DNA of 64,000 nt from an uncultured Coriobacteriaceae bacterium (GCA_949294735.1 CASFII010000007.1:1-64000); one strand, 5' to 3'; counted from the stretch's first letter, positions 47,237 to 56,070 are shown. Program-made: numbers and translations. The notes: generated from the sequence alone by a model not told the origin.

Positions 47237-47851
47237 ATGAATTACGGCTATATTCGCGTAAGCAGTGACAAACAGACTGTCGAAAACCAAAGATTCGAAA
47301 TATCCAGGTTTGTCGAGCAATCCGGACTCACTATTGATGGCTGGATAGAGGAAACCATAAGTGGTGCTAAAAACTACGATAAACGAAAACTCGGAAACCT
47401 ATTGAAGAAAGTCAGCAGGGGAGATTTAATCATTTGTGCAGAGCTGTCTCGCCTTGGAAGAAACCTTTTCATGATAATGGAAATCTTAAACATCTGTATG
47501 ACCAAGGGGTGCAGGGTCTGGACAATCAAAGACAACTATCGGCTTGGAGACGACATTCATAGCAAGGTGTTGGCATTTGCGTTTGGGCTTTCTGCCGAAA
47601 TAGAGAGGGAACTCATCAGCCAGAGGACAAAAGAGGCATTGGCTCGTAAGCGCGCCGAAGGCGTCGTTCTTGGGCGACCAAAGGGAAGACAATCTTCTAA
47701 GGTGAAACTATCTGGTAAGGAAGCTCTAATTAGGGGACTTCTTGATGAGAACGTTTCTCAAAGTGAAATTGCACGCATACTAAAAGTGAATCGTGCAACA
47801 GTCAAAAGATTCATTGATACGCGATTGGATATAGAAATTACAGTAAGTTGA
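47237..47851 (+). CDS. Serine recombinase / DNA invertase (Mpi-like)
   Basis: 204 residues. The resolvase domain starts MNYGYIRVSSDKQTVENQRFEI; Ser9 in YIRVS is the predicted nucleophile. LSRLGRNLFMIMEIL and AFAFGLSAEIERELISQRTKEAL match the family, and GRPKGRQSSK leads to a helix-turn-helix (SQSEIARILKVNRATVKRFID). The small size and sequence resemble the Mpi master invertase group. It faces away from the silent cassette, 27 bp from IR1, and is the obvious agent of inversion. AAGGAG precedes the ATG. Confidence 0.93.
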   Translation: MNYGYIRVSSDKQTVENQRFEISRFVEQSGLTIDGWIEETISGAKNYDKRKLGNLLKKVSRGDLIICAELSRLGRNLFMIMEILNICMTKGCRVWTIKDNYRLGDDIHSKVLAFAFGLSAEIERELISQRTKEALARKRAEGVVLGRPKGRQSSKVKLSGKEALIRGLLDENVSQSEIARILKVNRATVKRFIDTRLDIEITVS

Positions 47852-48093
47852 GGTTGGCTACTTTTATATAGCTTGATATGATGCGGTTCCATGCATTTTG
47901 TTTCTAATCTTTTCGGCCGCGCTTTTCTTTTGCTCAAAAGTCTGTAGCTATTCAAGCCCAGTGCTTCTGTTTCCGCTGTTATAAACTTATTCTTCCTGCG
48001 CGGGCGGGAATTATGCTTTCGTAGAACATCTTGTCTCGTTGCTTTAAGATTGTGGCAAGTTGATTAACTTTTGAGCCAAAATAAGGAGTTCGG

Positions 48094-48867
48094 ATGGGAA
48101 ACAGCAGGCCAGAATTCAAAGAGCTTGATGTCTGGATTGTCGAAGTTTTAGTAAGGCGTCTGCAAGAAAAGGGTAGCGTCATCACTTATTCAGATTTGGC
48201 TAAGGAAGTCAAATCGGAAAAAGATTGTCCACCAATTAATCCACATGTTTCGTTTAACCACCCATTAGGACGAATACAGAAAGCTTGTTTTGAGGTAGAC
48301 GTGCCGTGCATTCCGGTTATGGTTGTAGGTAAGACAGGAATGAAGCCAGGTACGGGATTTGTTGCAGCTTACAAGGAGATTCATCCCGAACAAGGTGATG
48401 AAGACGAAAAGGCCATTGCAAAAAAAGAGTGGGAAAGGGTTCGAGAGTGTCGGAATTGGCAGCCTCTTCTTGACTATTACGGAATCGAGTTAGAGTTTAT
48501 TGCTCCAAAGAACTATAAGATTGAAAGAATCGCAGAGGAAAGCTACAAGGAAAGCTCAAAAATCGTCGAAAAGATAAGTAAGGAAATTGCCCGTAATCCC
48601 GAAGCACGAAAACGTTGTTTGGAACTCAAGGGCACCAGCTGTGTGGTGTGTGGATTTGACTCCGAAAGTCTGTATGGAATTCCCGGTGTCATACATGTTC
48701 ATCACTTGAAGCCGTTATCTGAGGAGTTAAAAACAAGAGGTGAAGTTATCACTGATCCTGTAAAAGATTTAGTGCCTGTTTGTCCAAATTGCCATGCTCT
48801 TATACATAGCAAAGGGTCAAGGAACGAGTGCTATAGCATCGAAGAAGCTAAAGCTATAATCAATTGA
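48094..48867 (+). CDS. HNH endonuclease, possible restriction nuclease
   Basis: 257 residues. The N-terminal 150 residues (FKELDVWIVEVLVRRLQEKG, then HPLGRIQKACFEVDVPCIPVMVV) form a domain I do not recognise. The C-terminal part is an HNH nuclease with a zinc site: CVVCGF, IHVHHLKPLSEE, LVPVCPNCHALIHS. Such McrA-like proteins often cut modified or foreign DNA. It follows the recombinase by 242 nt. AAGGAG before the ATG indicates its own ribosome-binding site. Confidence 0.85.
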   Translation: MGNSRPEFKELDVWIVEVLVRRLQEKGSVITYSDLAKEVKSEKDCPPINPHVSFNHPLGRIQKACFEVDVPCIPVMVVGKTGMKPGTGFVAAYKEIHPEQGDEDEKAIAKKEWERVRECRNWQPLLDYYGIELEFIAPKNYKIERIAEESYKESSKIVEKISKEIARNPEARKRCLELKGTSCVVCGFDSESLYGIPGVIHVHHLKPLSEELKTRGEVITDPVKDLVPVCPNCHALIHSKGSRNECYSIEEAKAIIN

Positions 48868-48925
48868 AATAATTAAAATTATTTCGTTGCGTTAATTCAT
48901 CAACACAGAAGGGCAGGTAAGTGCC

Positions 48926-49588
48926 ATGAGTGGCGTAATCTATATTCTTACAAATCCATCTTTTCCCGATTATGTAAAAATTGGTTATGCTGATGATATT
49001 GGAAAACGACTTCAACAGTTGAACCGCAGCGAGTGCATCCCTTTTGCTTTTAGAGTTTACGCAACTTATGAGGTTGATTCTCGTTTGTCAGATTTAAAAA
49101 TTCATAGCATTATTGATAAACTAAATCCAAATTTACGTTCAATAGAAAACTTCAACGGGAAGAAAAGAGTTAGAGAGTTCTATGCGATGGACCCCGAAGA
49201 TGCCTTTGCTATTCTTGAGGCTATTGCAGAGATTAACGGCCACAGGGACAAACTGAAGCTCGTGCCTCCCAACGAAGAAGAGCTTGAAGCGGCTGATATT
49301 GCTGAGGATATAGAAGAACAGAAATCTGAAAGACTTGCTCCATTTGCTTTTTCTCTCTGCAATATTCCAATTGGTGCAACCATAGAATATTGCAACAGGG
49401 CTGATGAGAAGTCAGGTTTAACTTGTGTTGTTGTAGATGATCATGGCGTTGAATATGATGGCAAAAGGTGGTCTCTATCAGCCTTGGCGTCTATGCTAAC
49501 TCAATCAAAATGGGGTGTAGCAGGACCAAGGTATTTTAAATATAAGGGCGAGTGGCTAAACGACATAAGAAGGCGTTTGGGCAATTGA
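48926..49588 (+). CDS. GIY-YIG nuclease with DUF4357 C-terminal domain
   Basis: 220 residues. The N-terminus GVIYILTNPSFPDYVKIGYADDIGKRLQQLN is the GIY-YIG/T5orf172 form (Y-x-L and V-K-I-G-Y with the catalytic Arg in KRLQQL). The C-terminal 60 residues (GLTCVVVDDHGVEYDGKRWSLSALASMLTQ, then YFKYKGEWLNDIRRRL) look like DUF4357, often found at the end of restriction-type proteins. It follows the HNH gene by 58 nt and may be a partner or a separate defence nuclease. Confidence 0.83.
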   Translation: MSGVIYILTNPSFPDYVKIGYADDIGKRLQQLNRSECIPFAFRVYATYEVDSRLSDLKIHSIIDKLNPNLRSIENFNGKKRVREFYAMDPEDAFAILEAIAEINGHRDKLKLVPPNEEELEAADIAEDIEEQKSERLAPFAFSLCNIPIGATIEYCNRADEKSGLTCVVVDDHGVEYDGKRWSLSALASMLTQSKWGVAGPRYFKYKGEWLNDIRRRLGN

Positions 49589-49704
49589 TGTCAAGCAATA
49601 AACTGCCAACAGCATTCCTCTACTTATGGTTTGATGCTAACTTAGAGGAATGCAAACGTACAAATATAAAGAAGAGCCCTGCCAGATAGTTTTGTGACAA
49701 AAGG

Positions 49705-49805
49705 GGTTTAAAGCAGTGACAAACTGACTGGTATTCAAACTGATTATTCGATTACGACGTGAAAACACGTGTTTTAAAGCAGTGATAAACTGACTGGAAT
49801 TCAAC
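49705..49805. CRISPR. Two-unit CRISPR-like mini-array (no cas genes)
   Basis: Two near-identical repeats of 35-36 nt (49705-49740 and 49771-49805) are separated by a 30-nt unique spacer. Both share TTTAAAGCAGTGA, AAACTGACTGG and ATTCAA. Repeat ends are inverted (GTTT...AAAC). The size and 30-nt spacer suit type II arrays. Related single copies lie near 50555 and at 52504. The gap 49589-49921 holds nothing else but a terminator. Degeneracy suggests a remnant; other short repeats cannot be excluded. Confidence 0.5.
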
Positions 49806-49865
49806 CGGCGCAGACTCAGTCTGAACTTCGGTGAGCTCCCAAAATGTGAGCTCGGCTGTTTCGAC

Positions 49866-49898
49866 AAAGCGGGGAACCAACGGGCGGTTCCCCGCTTT
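49866..49898 (-). terminator. Ferredoxin terminator
   Basis: A 13-bp perfect stem AAAGCGGGGAACC / GGTTCCCCGCTTT with a 7-nt loop, 23 nt after the ferredoxin stop. Confidence 0.85.
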
Positions 49899-49921
49899 AC
49901 ATTGCGATGCCGCGCATCAAG

Positions 49922-50107
49922 CTACTCGATGGTGATTGCAGAGGCGGGGCAGTTGTTGGCAGCCTCCTGGGCGGCATCCATGGCGTCCTCGGGGATGTCC
50001 TTATCGATGGAGACGGAGTAGCCGTCGACGGAGATGGAGAAGACGTCCGGGCAGGTGCCTTCGCAAAGACCGCAGCCGATGCACTCTTCGTTAACAGTAG
50101 CCTTCAT
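49922..50107 (-). CDS. Single-cluster ferredoxin
   Basis: 61 residues. The motif CIGCGLCEGTCP plus a distant CP (NNCPASAITIE) gives the four cysteines for one [4Fe-4S] cluster, the other half having lost its cysteines (VFSISVDG). It is the small soluble electron carrier type seen in anaerobes. AGAGGAG precedes the ATG by five nt. It could serve IorAB, though it is far away. Confidence 0.93.
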   Translation of the reverse strand: MKATVNEECIGCGLCEGTCPDVFSISVDGYSVSIDKDIPEDAMDAAQEAANNCPASAITIE

Positions 50108-50342
50108 GTTGACTCCTCTCTCTTGCCTGAGTCCTTGCTCAGGTTTCTTTCTTTGTACACGTTTTGCGCAGCGGGCGCAACTGCTTTCCGCGCAGAGGTC
50201 AAATTGTCAGAATTAATTAGCTGTCCTATATGCAGTACAGTCATTTCTTTACAACGCGCTATCCTTTTTCTTACAGAATGCTTAGCAAGCTAAACCGTAA
50301 TAAGAATACGTAGTAAGAACAAAGGCTTACGGAAGGATTATC

Positions 50343-50555
50343 ATGGCAGCAGAAGACTACACCATCAAAAACTTCCCTGACGACAAAACACTGGAACGCG
50401 AAGCAAGAAGTTGTCCTATGCTCGCATATTGTCCCGACCGAACATTTTCTTTCTGTTTGAAAAAATGGGTTAACGTTAATCATGAGCTAATGTTTCGCAA
50501 GGTAACTTTCAAGCATTGCTATGAATGCCAACATCCCGATGAACTTGCGAAATAG
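50343..50555 (+). CDS. Small cysteine-rich protein, unknown function
   Basis: 70 residues, with GGAAGGA before the ATG. Five cysteines lie in CPMLAYCP, FCLKKW and CYEC, which could bind metal. I recognise no family. The stop codon abuts a CRISPR-like solo repeat. Confidence 0.6.
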   Translation: MAAEDYTIKNFPDDKTLEREARSCPMLAYCPDRTFSFCLKKWVNVNHELMFRKVTFKHCYECQHPDELAK

Positions 50556-50580
50556 TTGCAGAGCAGTGACAAACTGACCA
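50555..50580. repeat. Partial solo copy of the CRISPR-like repeat
   Basis: GAGCAGTGACAAACTGAC here matches the core of the mini-array repeat at 49705 except for its first base; the flanks have diverged. Confidence 0.55.
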
Positions 50581-50711
50581 TCACTCTCATTCAGAGACAA
50601 CCAGGCTCTCTCGCAACAGAAGCAATACCTAAACCCATGCCGAATTCTTTGAGGCGGTCCTGTCCATGGGATATAATTCAAGCACATGACCGAAAAGTGC
50701 TTGGAGTCGCA

Positions 50712-51626
50712 ATGACCGCTGAATGCCCTAACGATTTCCCTTACGAAGTCGCATCGAGCACCTCAAGTTCCGAGGTTCGAGCGACTTATTGGAAAGTTGC
50801 TTCAGGTCTGCAGGAGGTCGACGGTCTTACACCTTCCCCTTATATGAAAACGGTTGCGCAGGAATACATTGCAGGCAAGCGGTCTGCCGCCGAAATCAGC
50901 GAGCTAATCAAGGTCTACTACCGCAAAAGATTGGCCTCTCAAACGACAGACACAACCGCCACCCGAGCAAATACCGAACTTGAGGCAGACGCCGTAAGTT
51001 GCCGCATCGTTGAGATTCTTGATCGCAACGCCTTCATATTCGCGCCTTTTATGTTAGACGACATCCATCAGCAGCTCTTTCAAGATCTCGACTCAAGCAT
51101 TTATCAGCCCGGTCGACACAAGACCGAGCAGCTGGTAAAAAGCGAACTGATTCTCAACGGCGACAGCGTGCTCTACGCTGATCCCTCCATGGTCGAACGG
51201 GCACTTTCGTTCGCATTCACAGAGGAGGAAGCCTACGCGTACGCCGCCGAATTCGACGACGCGCAAATCGACCACCTGTCGCGTTTTGTAGCGCGCTTGT
51301 GGCAGATTCATCCATTTTGCGAGGGAAACACGCGAACTGTCGCAGTGTTTACTATTCTCTATCTGAAGCATTTGGGGTTCGATGCCAACAATGAGCCGTT
51401 TGAAAATCATGCTCGCTACTTCCGCGACGCCCTGGTGCGTGCGAACTACCGAAACGCCAAAGCAGAAGCTCTCCCTGACCGGACGTTCCTCAATCGTTTC
51501 TTCGAGAATCTACTTGCTGGCGGGAAGAACGAACTGCGTTCCCGCGACCTCATGGTTCAAGCACTCTTCGACAACCCAACGCTCCTGCGTAACGTTGAGC
51601 TGTCGAAAGCCATTAATGCTCAGTAG
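50712..51626 (+). CDS. Fic-domain protein (probable AMP-transferase)
   Basis: 304 residues from the ATG at 50712. I choose this over the longer frame because TTGGAG lies upstream, a TATAAT box lies at 50671-50676, and the longer frame runs through the solo repeat. The Fic motif is HPFCEGNTR (about residue 200), with the catalytic His, Asn and Arg intact. N-terminal residues 35-75 (VDGLTPSPYMKTVAQEYIAGKRSAAE) resemble a VbhA-type inhibitory domain, suggesting self-inhibition. The target is unknown. Confidence 0.85.
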   Translation: MTAECPNDFPYEVASSTSSSEVRATYWKVASGLQEVDGLTPSPYMKTVAQEYIAGKRSAAEISELIKVYYRKRLASQTTDTTATRANTELEADAVSCRIVEILDRNAFIFAPFMLDDIHQQLFQDLDSSIYQPGRHKTEQLVKSELILNGDSVLYADPSMVERALSFAFTEEEAYAYAAEFDDAQIDHLSRFVARLWQIHPFCEGNTRTVAVFTILYLKHLGFDANNEPFENHARYFRDALVRANYRNAKAEALPDRTFLNRFFENLLAGGKNELRSRDLMVQALFDNPTLLRNVELSKAINAQ

Positions 51627-52064
51627 CGAAAGGCAGAGATGCACGTAAAGCAGTTGCGAGTGGTGGTGCCCATGCTGGCGCTGCTGCTGCCGCCACAGCT
51701 CTGTGCGCGGTTTCGGCGCTCGCATTCGCTGCGCGTCGCATTAAGGAGCGCTAAGGCTCATTTGTTTCATTGCCGAGCTGTAAAATAGAAATACGGTTCG
51801 CGTGATAAACCACTACGGCCGTCGGGACCTGTGCCCGGCGGCCGTTTCTTGTCTTCTTGGTGTTTATGCCGTGTTTGCCAAAGACGGAGGAATTGCAACG
51901 GCTATTTGCAATCAGCCGGAACATGCCATAAAAATCGCCAGGTGAAACGGTGTAAACTGTAACTCTACTGACGGTCGAGCCGACTCAACTGATGGTCGGT
52001 TGAGTGCGGAAGCTCTATTTCTTACGATGGAGCCAGAATCAACCGCACGAAGAAAGGATTAATT
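51627..52064. other. Fic-XRE gap: possible coding remnant, terminator and repeats
   Basis: 51641-51754 reads ARKAVASGGAHAGAAAAAT... to RRIKER-stop in frame but has no start, so it may be a gene remnant. A GC-rich terminator follows at 51815-51858 (ACGGCCGTCGGG / CCCGGCGGCCGT, then TTTCTTGTCTT). Near 51969-52003 the words ACTGACGGTCGAG and ACTGATGGTCGGTTGAG are repeated, a possible operator for the XRE gene. Confidence 0.5.
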
Positions 52065-52478
52065 ATGACCAAGCAGACCTTCGGCTCCACCATAGCGGCC
52101 CTTCGGAAAGAAAAGGGCATGACCCAACAGGAACTTGCTCAAAATATGGGCGTCACCGACAAAGCGGTTTCGAAGTGGGAACGCAACCTTTCGTTCCCCG
52201 ATGTTGCGTCGCTTCCCAGGCTTGCTGAACAGCTTGGTGTCACGGTTGACGAATTGCTCGAGGCGAAAACCTCCGCGCAAGAAGAATCTTCCCAAGGCAA
52301 GGTTCTCGCGCTTGCCGAATTGGTCCTTAAAGCCGTTGCGCTTGCTATGGGCGTAGGTGTGGTGGCGCTTACTATCATGGACGAAGTTGATCCAAAAAAC
52401 GCGCTTTGCCTGCTTGGCATTGGGCTTGCTTGCCTTGCTCTTGTCCAGCTTACGAGTGAAGGCGACCGAAGCGAATAA
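52065..52478 (+). CDS. XRE-family regulator with membrane segments
   Basis: 137 residues. A Cro/CI helix-turn-helix at residues 5-65 (IAALRKEKGMTQQELAQNMGVTDKAVSKWERN, LAEQLGVTVDELLEAK) is followed by a linker and two hydrophobic helices (about 84-104 and 115-130). It is a small membrane-bound or membrane-associated regulator as often seen in Firmicutes and Coriobacteriia. AAGAAAGGA precedes the ATG. Confidence 0.85.
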   Translation: MTKQTFGSTIAALRKEKGMTQQELAQNMGVTDKAVSKWERNLSFPDVASLPRLAEQLGVTVDELLEAKTSAQEESSQGKVLALAELVLKAVALAMGVGVVALTIMDEVDPKNALCLLGIGLACLALVQLTSEGDRSE

Positions 52479-52503
52479 CACGCTTTCGCGCGACAGTTCT
52501 GCG

Positions 52504-52539
52504 GTTTTGAAGCAGTAACAAACCGACGGGTATTCAAAC
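52504..52539. repeat. Solo full-length CRISPR-like repeat
   Basis: A 36-nt copy beginning GTTTTGAAGCAGT and ending GGGTATTCAAAC. Its ends GTTTGAA-type and TTCAAAC are inverted. It stands alone, about 2.7 kb from the mini-array. Confidence 0.55.
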
Positions 52540-52700
52540 GATAAAAGAAATTTGAAGAAGACAATGGCTCACAAGCAGTTGTCGGTCACTACCGTATGGG
52601 ATAAGAGGAAAATGAGATAATGATTTTGTACCTATAAGCTCAGGGCAACATAAACGCAGAGTGCAGGGTGCAGGACAACTAACGCACGACGGAGGCGACA

Positions 52701-52967
52701 GTGGGCGGATTTACGTTTATGGCGGCGCTAGCAACGGCCGGCATTCTTGTTGCTATCTTCTTTGCTGCGCTTGCGGTGTTCATTGTGGCAACCGTCATAT
52801 CCATCGTTTTTGCCGCACGCACAAAAAAGCGCCGTGAACAGGGGAAACCACTCGGCGCTCTTATTGCCATTCCTATAGTTCTCTACGTGCTAAGTGCGCC
52901 TACCGTGCTGTTTGGCCTGACTACGGTAGTTATTCCTTCTTACATTGAATCTGTCACCACCACTTAG
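52701..52967 (+). CDS. Small membrane protein, possibly the first part of an ankyrin protein
   Basis: 88 residues with a GTG start and GGAGG ten nt upstream. Two long hydrophobic helices (about 5-38 and 53-80) flank a basic loop (RTKKRREQGK). The frame continues after its TAG directly into the ankyrin ORF, so the two could once have been one gene. I recognise no family. Confidence 0.6.
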   Translation: MGGFTFMAALATAGILVAIFFAALAVFIVATVISIVFAARTKKRREQGKPLGALIAIPIVLYVLSAPTVLFGLTTVVIPSYIESVTTT

Positions 52968-53009
52968 AATGACTGCACTTCGGCAGTTGTTAAACATAAT
53001 CCTGAAGAA

Positions 53010-53579
53010 TTGGAGCGCTTTTTGGAGGATTCGTCGCTTCAGGTGCCTGATGATGGCGAAGAATCTTACAGAAGCCTTGTGCGTCTTGCCATTGAATATG
53101 GTGACGAAGAGTGTGTCGAAGTGCTGCTGAACGACGCCGAAGAAAAGAGCAGCCCAGTAGATTTGAACGTCCCTTTGGATGAATACAACGACGAAGGTGT
53201 GGTGACTGGCGCAGAATACGCTCTGGCTATGGCTACTGATCTATTCTTTTTCAGCTCGGTCGATATGATTCAGGTTCTTCTTGAGTACGGTGCCAATGTA
53301 AACGTGCTAGACGAATACGGCAACACACCTCTTTACAACGCTTGTTCAGGATTTTGCTCAAACAAGTTTAACGATGAACCCGAGCAACTTGTTGAAACCG
53401 AAGAGGTCATTGATGTACTTCTTGAGGCTGGTGCTGACACTTCAGCAATAAACGAAGAAGGCCTGACTCCGTGGGATGCGTACCAGCAAACCATTCGTGA
53501 ATATGAAGAATTGGGTGCTATTACGTCGGAAGAGGCGGCGGCCCTGCTTTCTGAACGCTCGGAAACGCTGAAGCCCTAA
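53010..53579 (+). CDS. Ankyrin-repeat protein with uncertain start
   Basis: About 189 residues if translation begins at the TTG at 53010. The frame is open back to the stop at 52965 (reading NDCTSAVVKHNPEELERF). Ankyrin units are seen in VRLAIEYGDEECVEVLLND, MIQVLLEYGANVNVLDEYGNTPLYNACSG and VIDVLLEAGADTSAINEEGLTPWDAY. The protein is acidic and probably binds another protein. There is no good ribosome-binding site or ATG, and it is in frame with the small membrane protein, so it may be the broken-off end of a longer gene. Confidence 0.6.
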   Translation: MERFLEDSSLQVPDDGEESYRSLVRLAIEYGDEECVEVLLNDAEEKSSPVDLNVPLDEYNDEGVVTGAEYALAMATDLFFFSSVDMIQVLLEYGANVNVLDEYGNTPLYNACSGFCSNKFNDEPEQLVETEEVIDVLLEAGADTSAINEEGLTPWDAYQQTIREYEELGAITSEEAAALLSERSETLKP

Positions 53580-53878
53580 GGTGTATAAGCGGAGGCCTTA
53601 GCGCCCTAAGGTACACAAAGTTTAGCGCGCCAATCATGCCTGCTTCCAAAGCAGTCCTTTTCTTCCTGTCTTTGCCGTTGTGCTTAACGATTCAATCTTG
53701 CTGTGCGGATAAGCAAGAGATGCCTGCAGCACAAAGATGGGGAACGTCAAAAATGTTGCGCAACATATTTCGCTAAAAAAAGATAATTTCCTTGCCTTCT
53801 TATTCGAAGAACTCGGAGGACATGATTGTAGGCATTCAAGGGAGGAAGGCTGTCTGTAGCAAAAGAAAGGAGTAAAGA
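53580..53878. other. Gap without gene before lipoprotein
   Basis: About 300 bp with no supported gene. GTGTATAAG...GCCCTAAGGT and a second CCTAAGGTACAC copy near 53577 and 53605 form short direct repeats (GCCCTAAGGT). The lipoprotein ribosome-binding site AAAGGAG is at its end. Confidence 0.4.
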
Positions 53879-54724
53879 ATGATGAGAATTTTGAAGCCCT
53901 TAATAATTGCCATGATGTTTGCCGCCATAGTGTGTTGCGGAGCATGCTCGACGGCTGGAGGTGAGAATAATAAGTCTACACCGACAACAGCAACAGACAC
54001 AGTCTCAATCGATGGTATTTTCGTTGATGATTCCTGGGCGGATGAGGAGAGCAATCAACTAAAACGTGTCTACTTATTCTATACCCTTTCTCCAGACGAG
54101 GAGAATCTCGAAGCAGATAGTAAATATACGGATTTAATTGTCAACAATAAGAACACCTACACGGGTGAGCATTATCCAGATGCCTGTGACTATATGCCTA
54201 GCTATTACTATTCAGATTTCATAGAAGACGTCTATATGGGCAGTGAGTTAAAGGTTGCAACGGTTTTCGAAATTCCCGAAGCAGATCTCGCTGCAGGTAG
54301 AACAATATCTATTAAGGATGATCAAATTCCTACGATAGAAAAGATTAGCTTGAGCACAGACGATATCGTGCATTGCGCATCGGTGGAAGAAATCGCCCAG
54401 AAGGTGGATCCCGACGGATACCAGCAAGCCTTGAATTTACGCAACGAGGCAGACTCGGCGACGACAAAGCGTGTTAGGAACGCAATCAATGGCTATTACT
54501 GGTCCTTTTTTGTTAATAATATGTCTTATACAACTGAATTTTTCGCACCCAATAAATTTACTACCACTTTATTGGATCAAGAAGTTTCAGGAACATATAC
54601 TGTTACTAACGGGTTTGTAATTCTTAGGAATGACAGCAATGGTTTTACCGTTGAAGTTCCATACGCTTTCGACGGTGGGGAAATAGAACTCGACCTGCCT
54701 ACGGCATATAGCGTATACGAGTAA
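53879..54724 (+). CDS. Lipoprotein of unknown function (1)
   Basis: 281 residues. A signal peptide with a lipobox (AAIVCCGAC) ends at a cysteine near 20-23, so the protein should be anchored outside the membrane. The mature part is acidic, with a Tyr-rich patch (YMPSYYYSDF) and a C-terminal beta-rich section (SGTYTVTNGFVILRND). I recognise no domain. AAAGGAG precedes the ATG. A hairpin with a T-run ends the gene. Confidence 0.75.
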   Translation: MMRILKPLIIAMMFAAIVCCGACSTAGGENNKSTPTTATDTVSIDGIFVDDSWADEESNQLKRVYLFYTLSPDEENLEADSKYTDLIVNNKNTYTGEHYPDACDYMPSYYYSDFIEDVYMGSELKVATVFEIPEADLAAGRTISIKDDQIPTIEKISLSTDDIVHCASVEEIAQKVDPDGYQQALNLRNEADSATTKRVRNAINGYYWSFFVNNMSYTTEFFAPNKFTTTLLDQEVSGTYTVTNGFVILRNDSNGFTVEVPYAFDGGEIELDLPTAYSVYE

Positions 54725-54760
54725 CTTCAGGATAACAGTATTCGTATACTGAATTTAAAT

Positions 54761-54795
54761 ACCCCTGGCACTTCTTCGCTGGGGGTTGTTTTTCA
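54761..54795 (+). terminator. Terminator of lipoprotein 1
   Basis: An imperfect stem ACCCCTGGC / GCTGGGGGT is followed by TGTTTTTC. Confidence 0.75.
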
Positions 54796-54979
54796 TACGC
54801 TTGGAAGCTTTCACTTTATAATGTTAAAGAGAGCCACGGGAAACACAAGTGACTGAATACATAGAGCACAAAGGACAAACTCGTTTGCAGTACAACGGAT
54901 AGTTTTATTATTTCGTAAAAATAATGGGTGCGAATAGTCATAAAAAAGTAGCCTTAAAACCAAAGCAAAGGAGGCTAGC

Positions 54980-55789
54980 ATGAACCTGATGAAAGTGGCA
55001 GGCGTTTCCGTTGTTGTTCTGGCTGGCCTTCTTGTTCTTGTGGGTTGTTCTTTTAATCGCGCTGCGGAAAAGCAAGAACCCGCCGACACCGCCACCCCTT
55101 CCGCTTCCACCCCCGCCAACGGCGAATTCGTAAGCGCGGCGATGGTCGTAACCTTCGGCGACGGCGAAATTCTCTTCGTAGATCAAGACACCGACACGCC
55201 CTATTTCCCTACGTTACCTGAAGATACGCCGAAACTTACTACCGGCAACATCGTGCGCGTTACGGGTAACGGTATCATGCTGGAAAGTTATCCTGGTCAG
55301 TACCCAGGCATCACGAACGTCGAAGTAATCAAAGAAGGTACGCCCGCAGACGCTGAAAAATATGCGGACATCGTAGCAGAAATCTGGCAGCCGAAAGATC
55401 CCGCCGAACTGCCGTATGCCTCGGTTGAATACACTACGGAGCTTGCGGTTACCTCCGTCATGCTTCCCGCCCTGAGCTACGTCTGGAATTACGAAGAGGA
55501 TGGCGAAGCGCATACCATAGCCGAAGACGCGAAGCAGCCCAATCAAATTGCTGCCGAAAATCTGCCAGACGTGCGCGTTGACGCTCCAACTGAAGTAACC
55601 GCAAACTTCGACGTGAATACCACAAGTATTTCTGTGATGCGCTGGAGTGAAGATGTGCTTAACTCTGAAGGGGAAGCGGTGCAAGTGTTAGCGGACGAGC
55701 TTTCGTTCATCGTTGAACCTGGGTATCGTTACGCCATCTTTGCCACCTTTGAACAAGGTGAAGTTACTTACGCTTTTACTGTGTTGTGA
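54980..55789 (+). CDS. Lipoprotein of unknown function (2)
   Basis: 269 residues. The signal peptide (MNLMKVAGVSVVVLAGLLVLVGC) has a clear lipobox LVGC. A Pro/Thr/Ala linker leads to a short OB-like beta region (TTGNIVRVTGNGIMLESYPGQYPGITNVEVI) as seen in DUF3221-type secreted proteins, then an uncharacterised beta-rich region. AAAGGAGG precedes the ATG. Function unknown. Confidence 0.78.
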   Translation: MNLMKVAGVSVVVLAGLLVLVGCSFNRAAEKQEPADTATPSASTPANGEFVSAAMVVTFGDGEILFVDQDTDTPYFPTLPEDTPKLTTGNIVRVTGNGIMLESYPGQYPGITNVEVIKEGTPADAEKYADIVAEIWQPKDPAELPYASVEYTTELAVTSVMLPALSYVWNYEEDGEAHTIAEDAKQPNQIAAENLPDVRVDAPTEVTANFDVNTTSISVMRWSEDVLNSEGEAVQVLADELSFIVEPGYRYAIFATFEQGEVTYAFTVL

Positions 55790-56070
55790 CGCAAAGAAGT
55801 GCACCGTCTGTACCGTAATACTGGATACACTGCTGACATTAAAGTCTGCTATCTTAAGTCGCACGAGTGATGGTTGATAACCAAGAGAGATTAAGAGGTT
55901 GTTTTTTGTTTATACCAAGCCTCGGCATGCGCGGATGCTTTTGCAAAGTATAAGCGCGTATGCGAGCGTTTTGTAGCTGTAATCAAAACGTAAGAGTGCG
56001 GTTTCATTTAAGCAAGACAGTTATGCGAAAATAATTTCTAATTTCCAGAGGTAAGAGGTAGGGGAAACTA

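Noticed and set aside
50556-50711. Upstream extension of the Fic gene
   Set aside because: It runs through the CRISPR-like solo repeat and the likely promoter; the ATG at 50712 has a ribosome-binding site.
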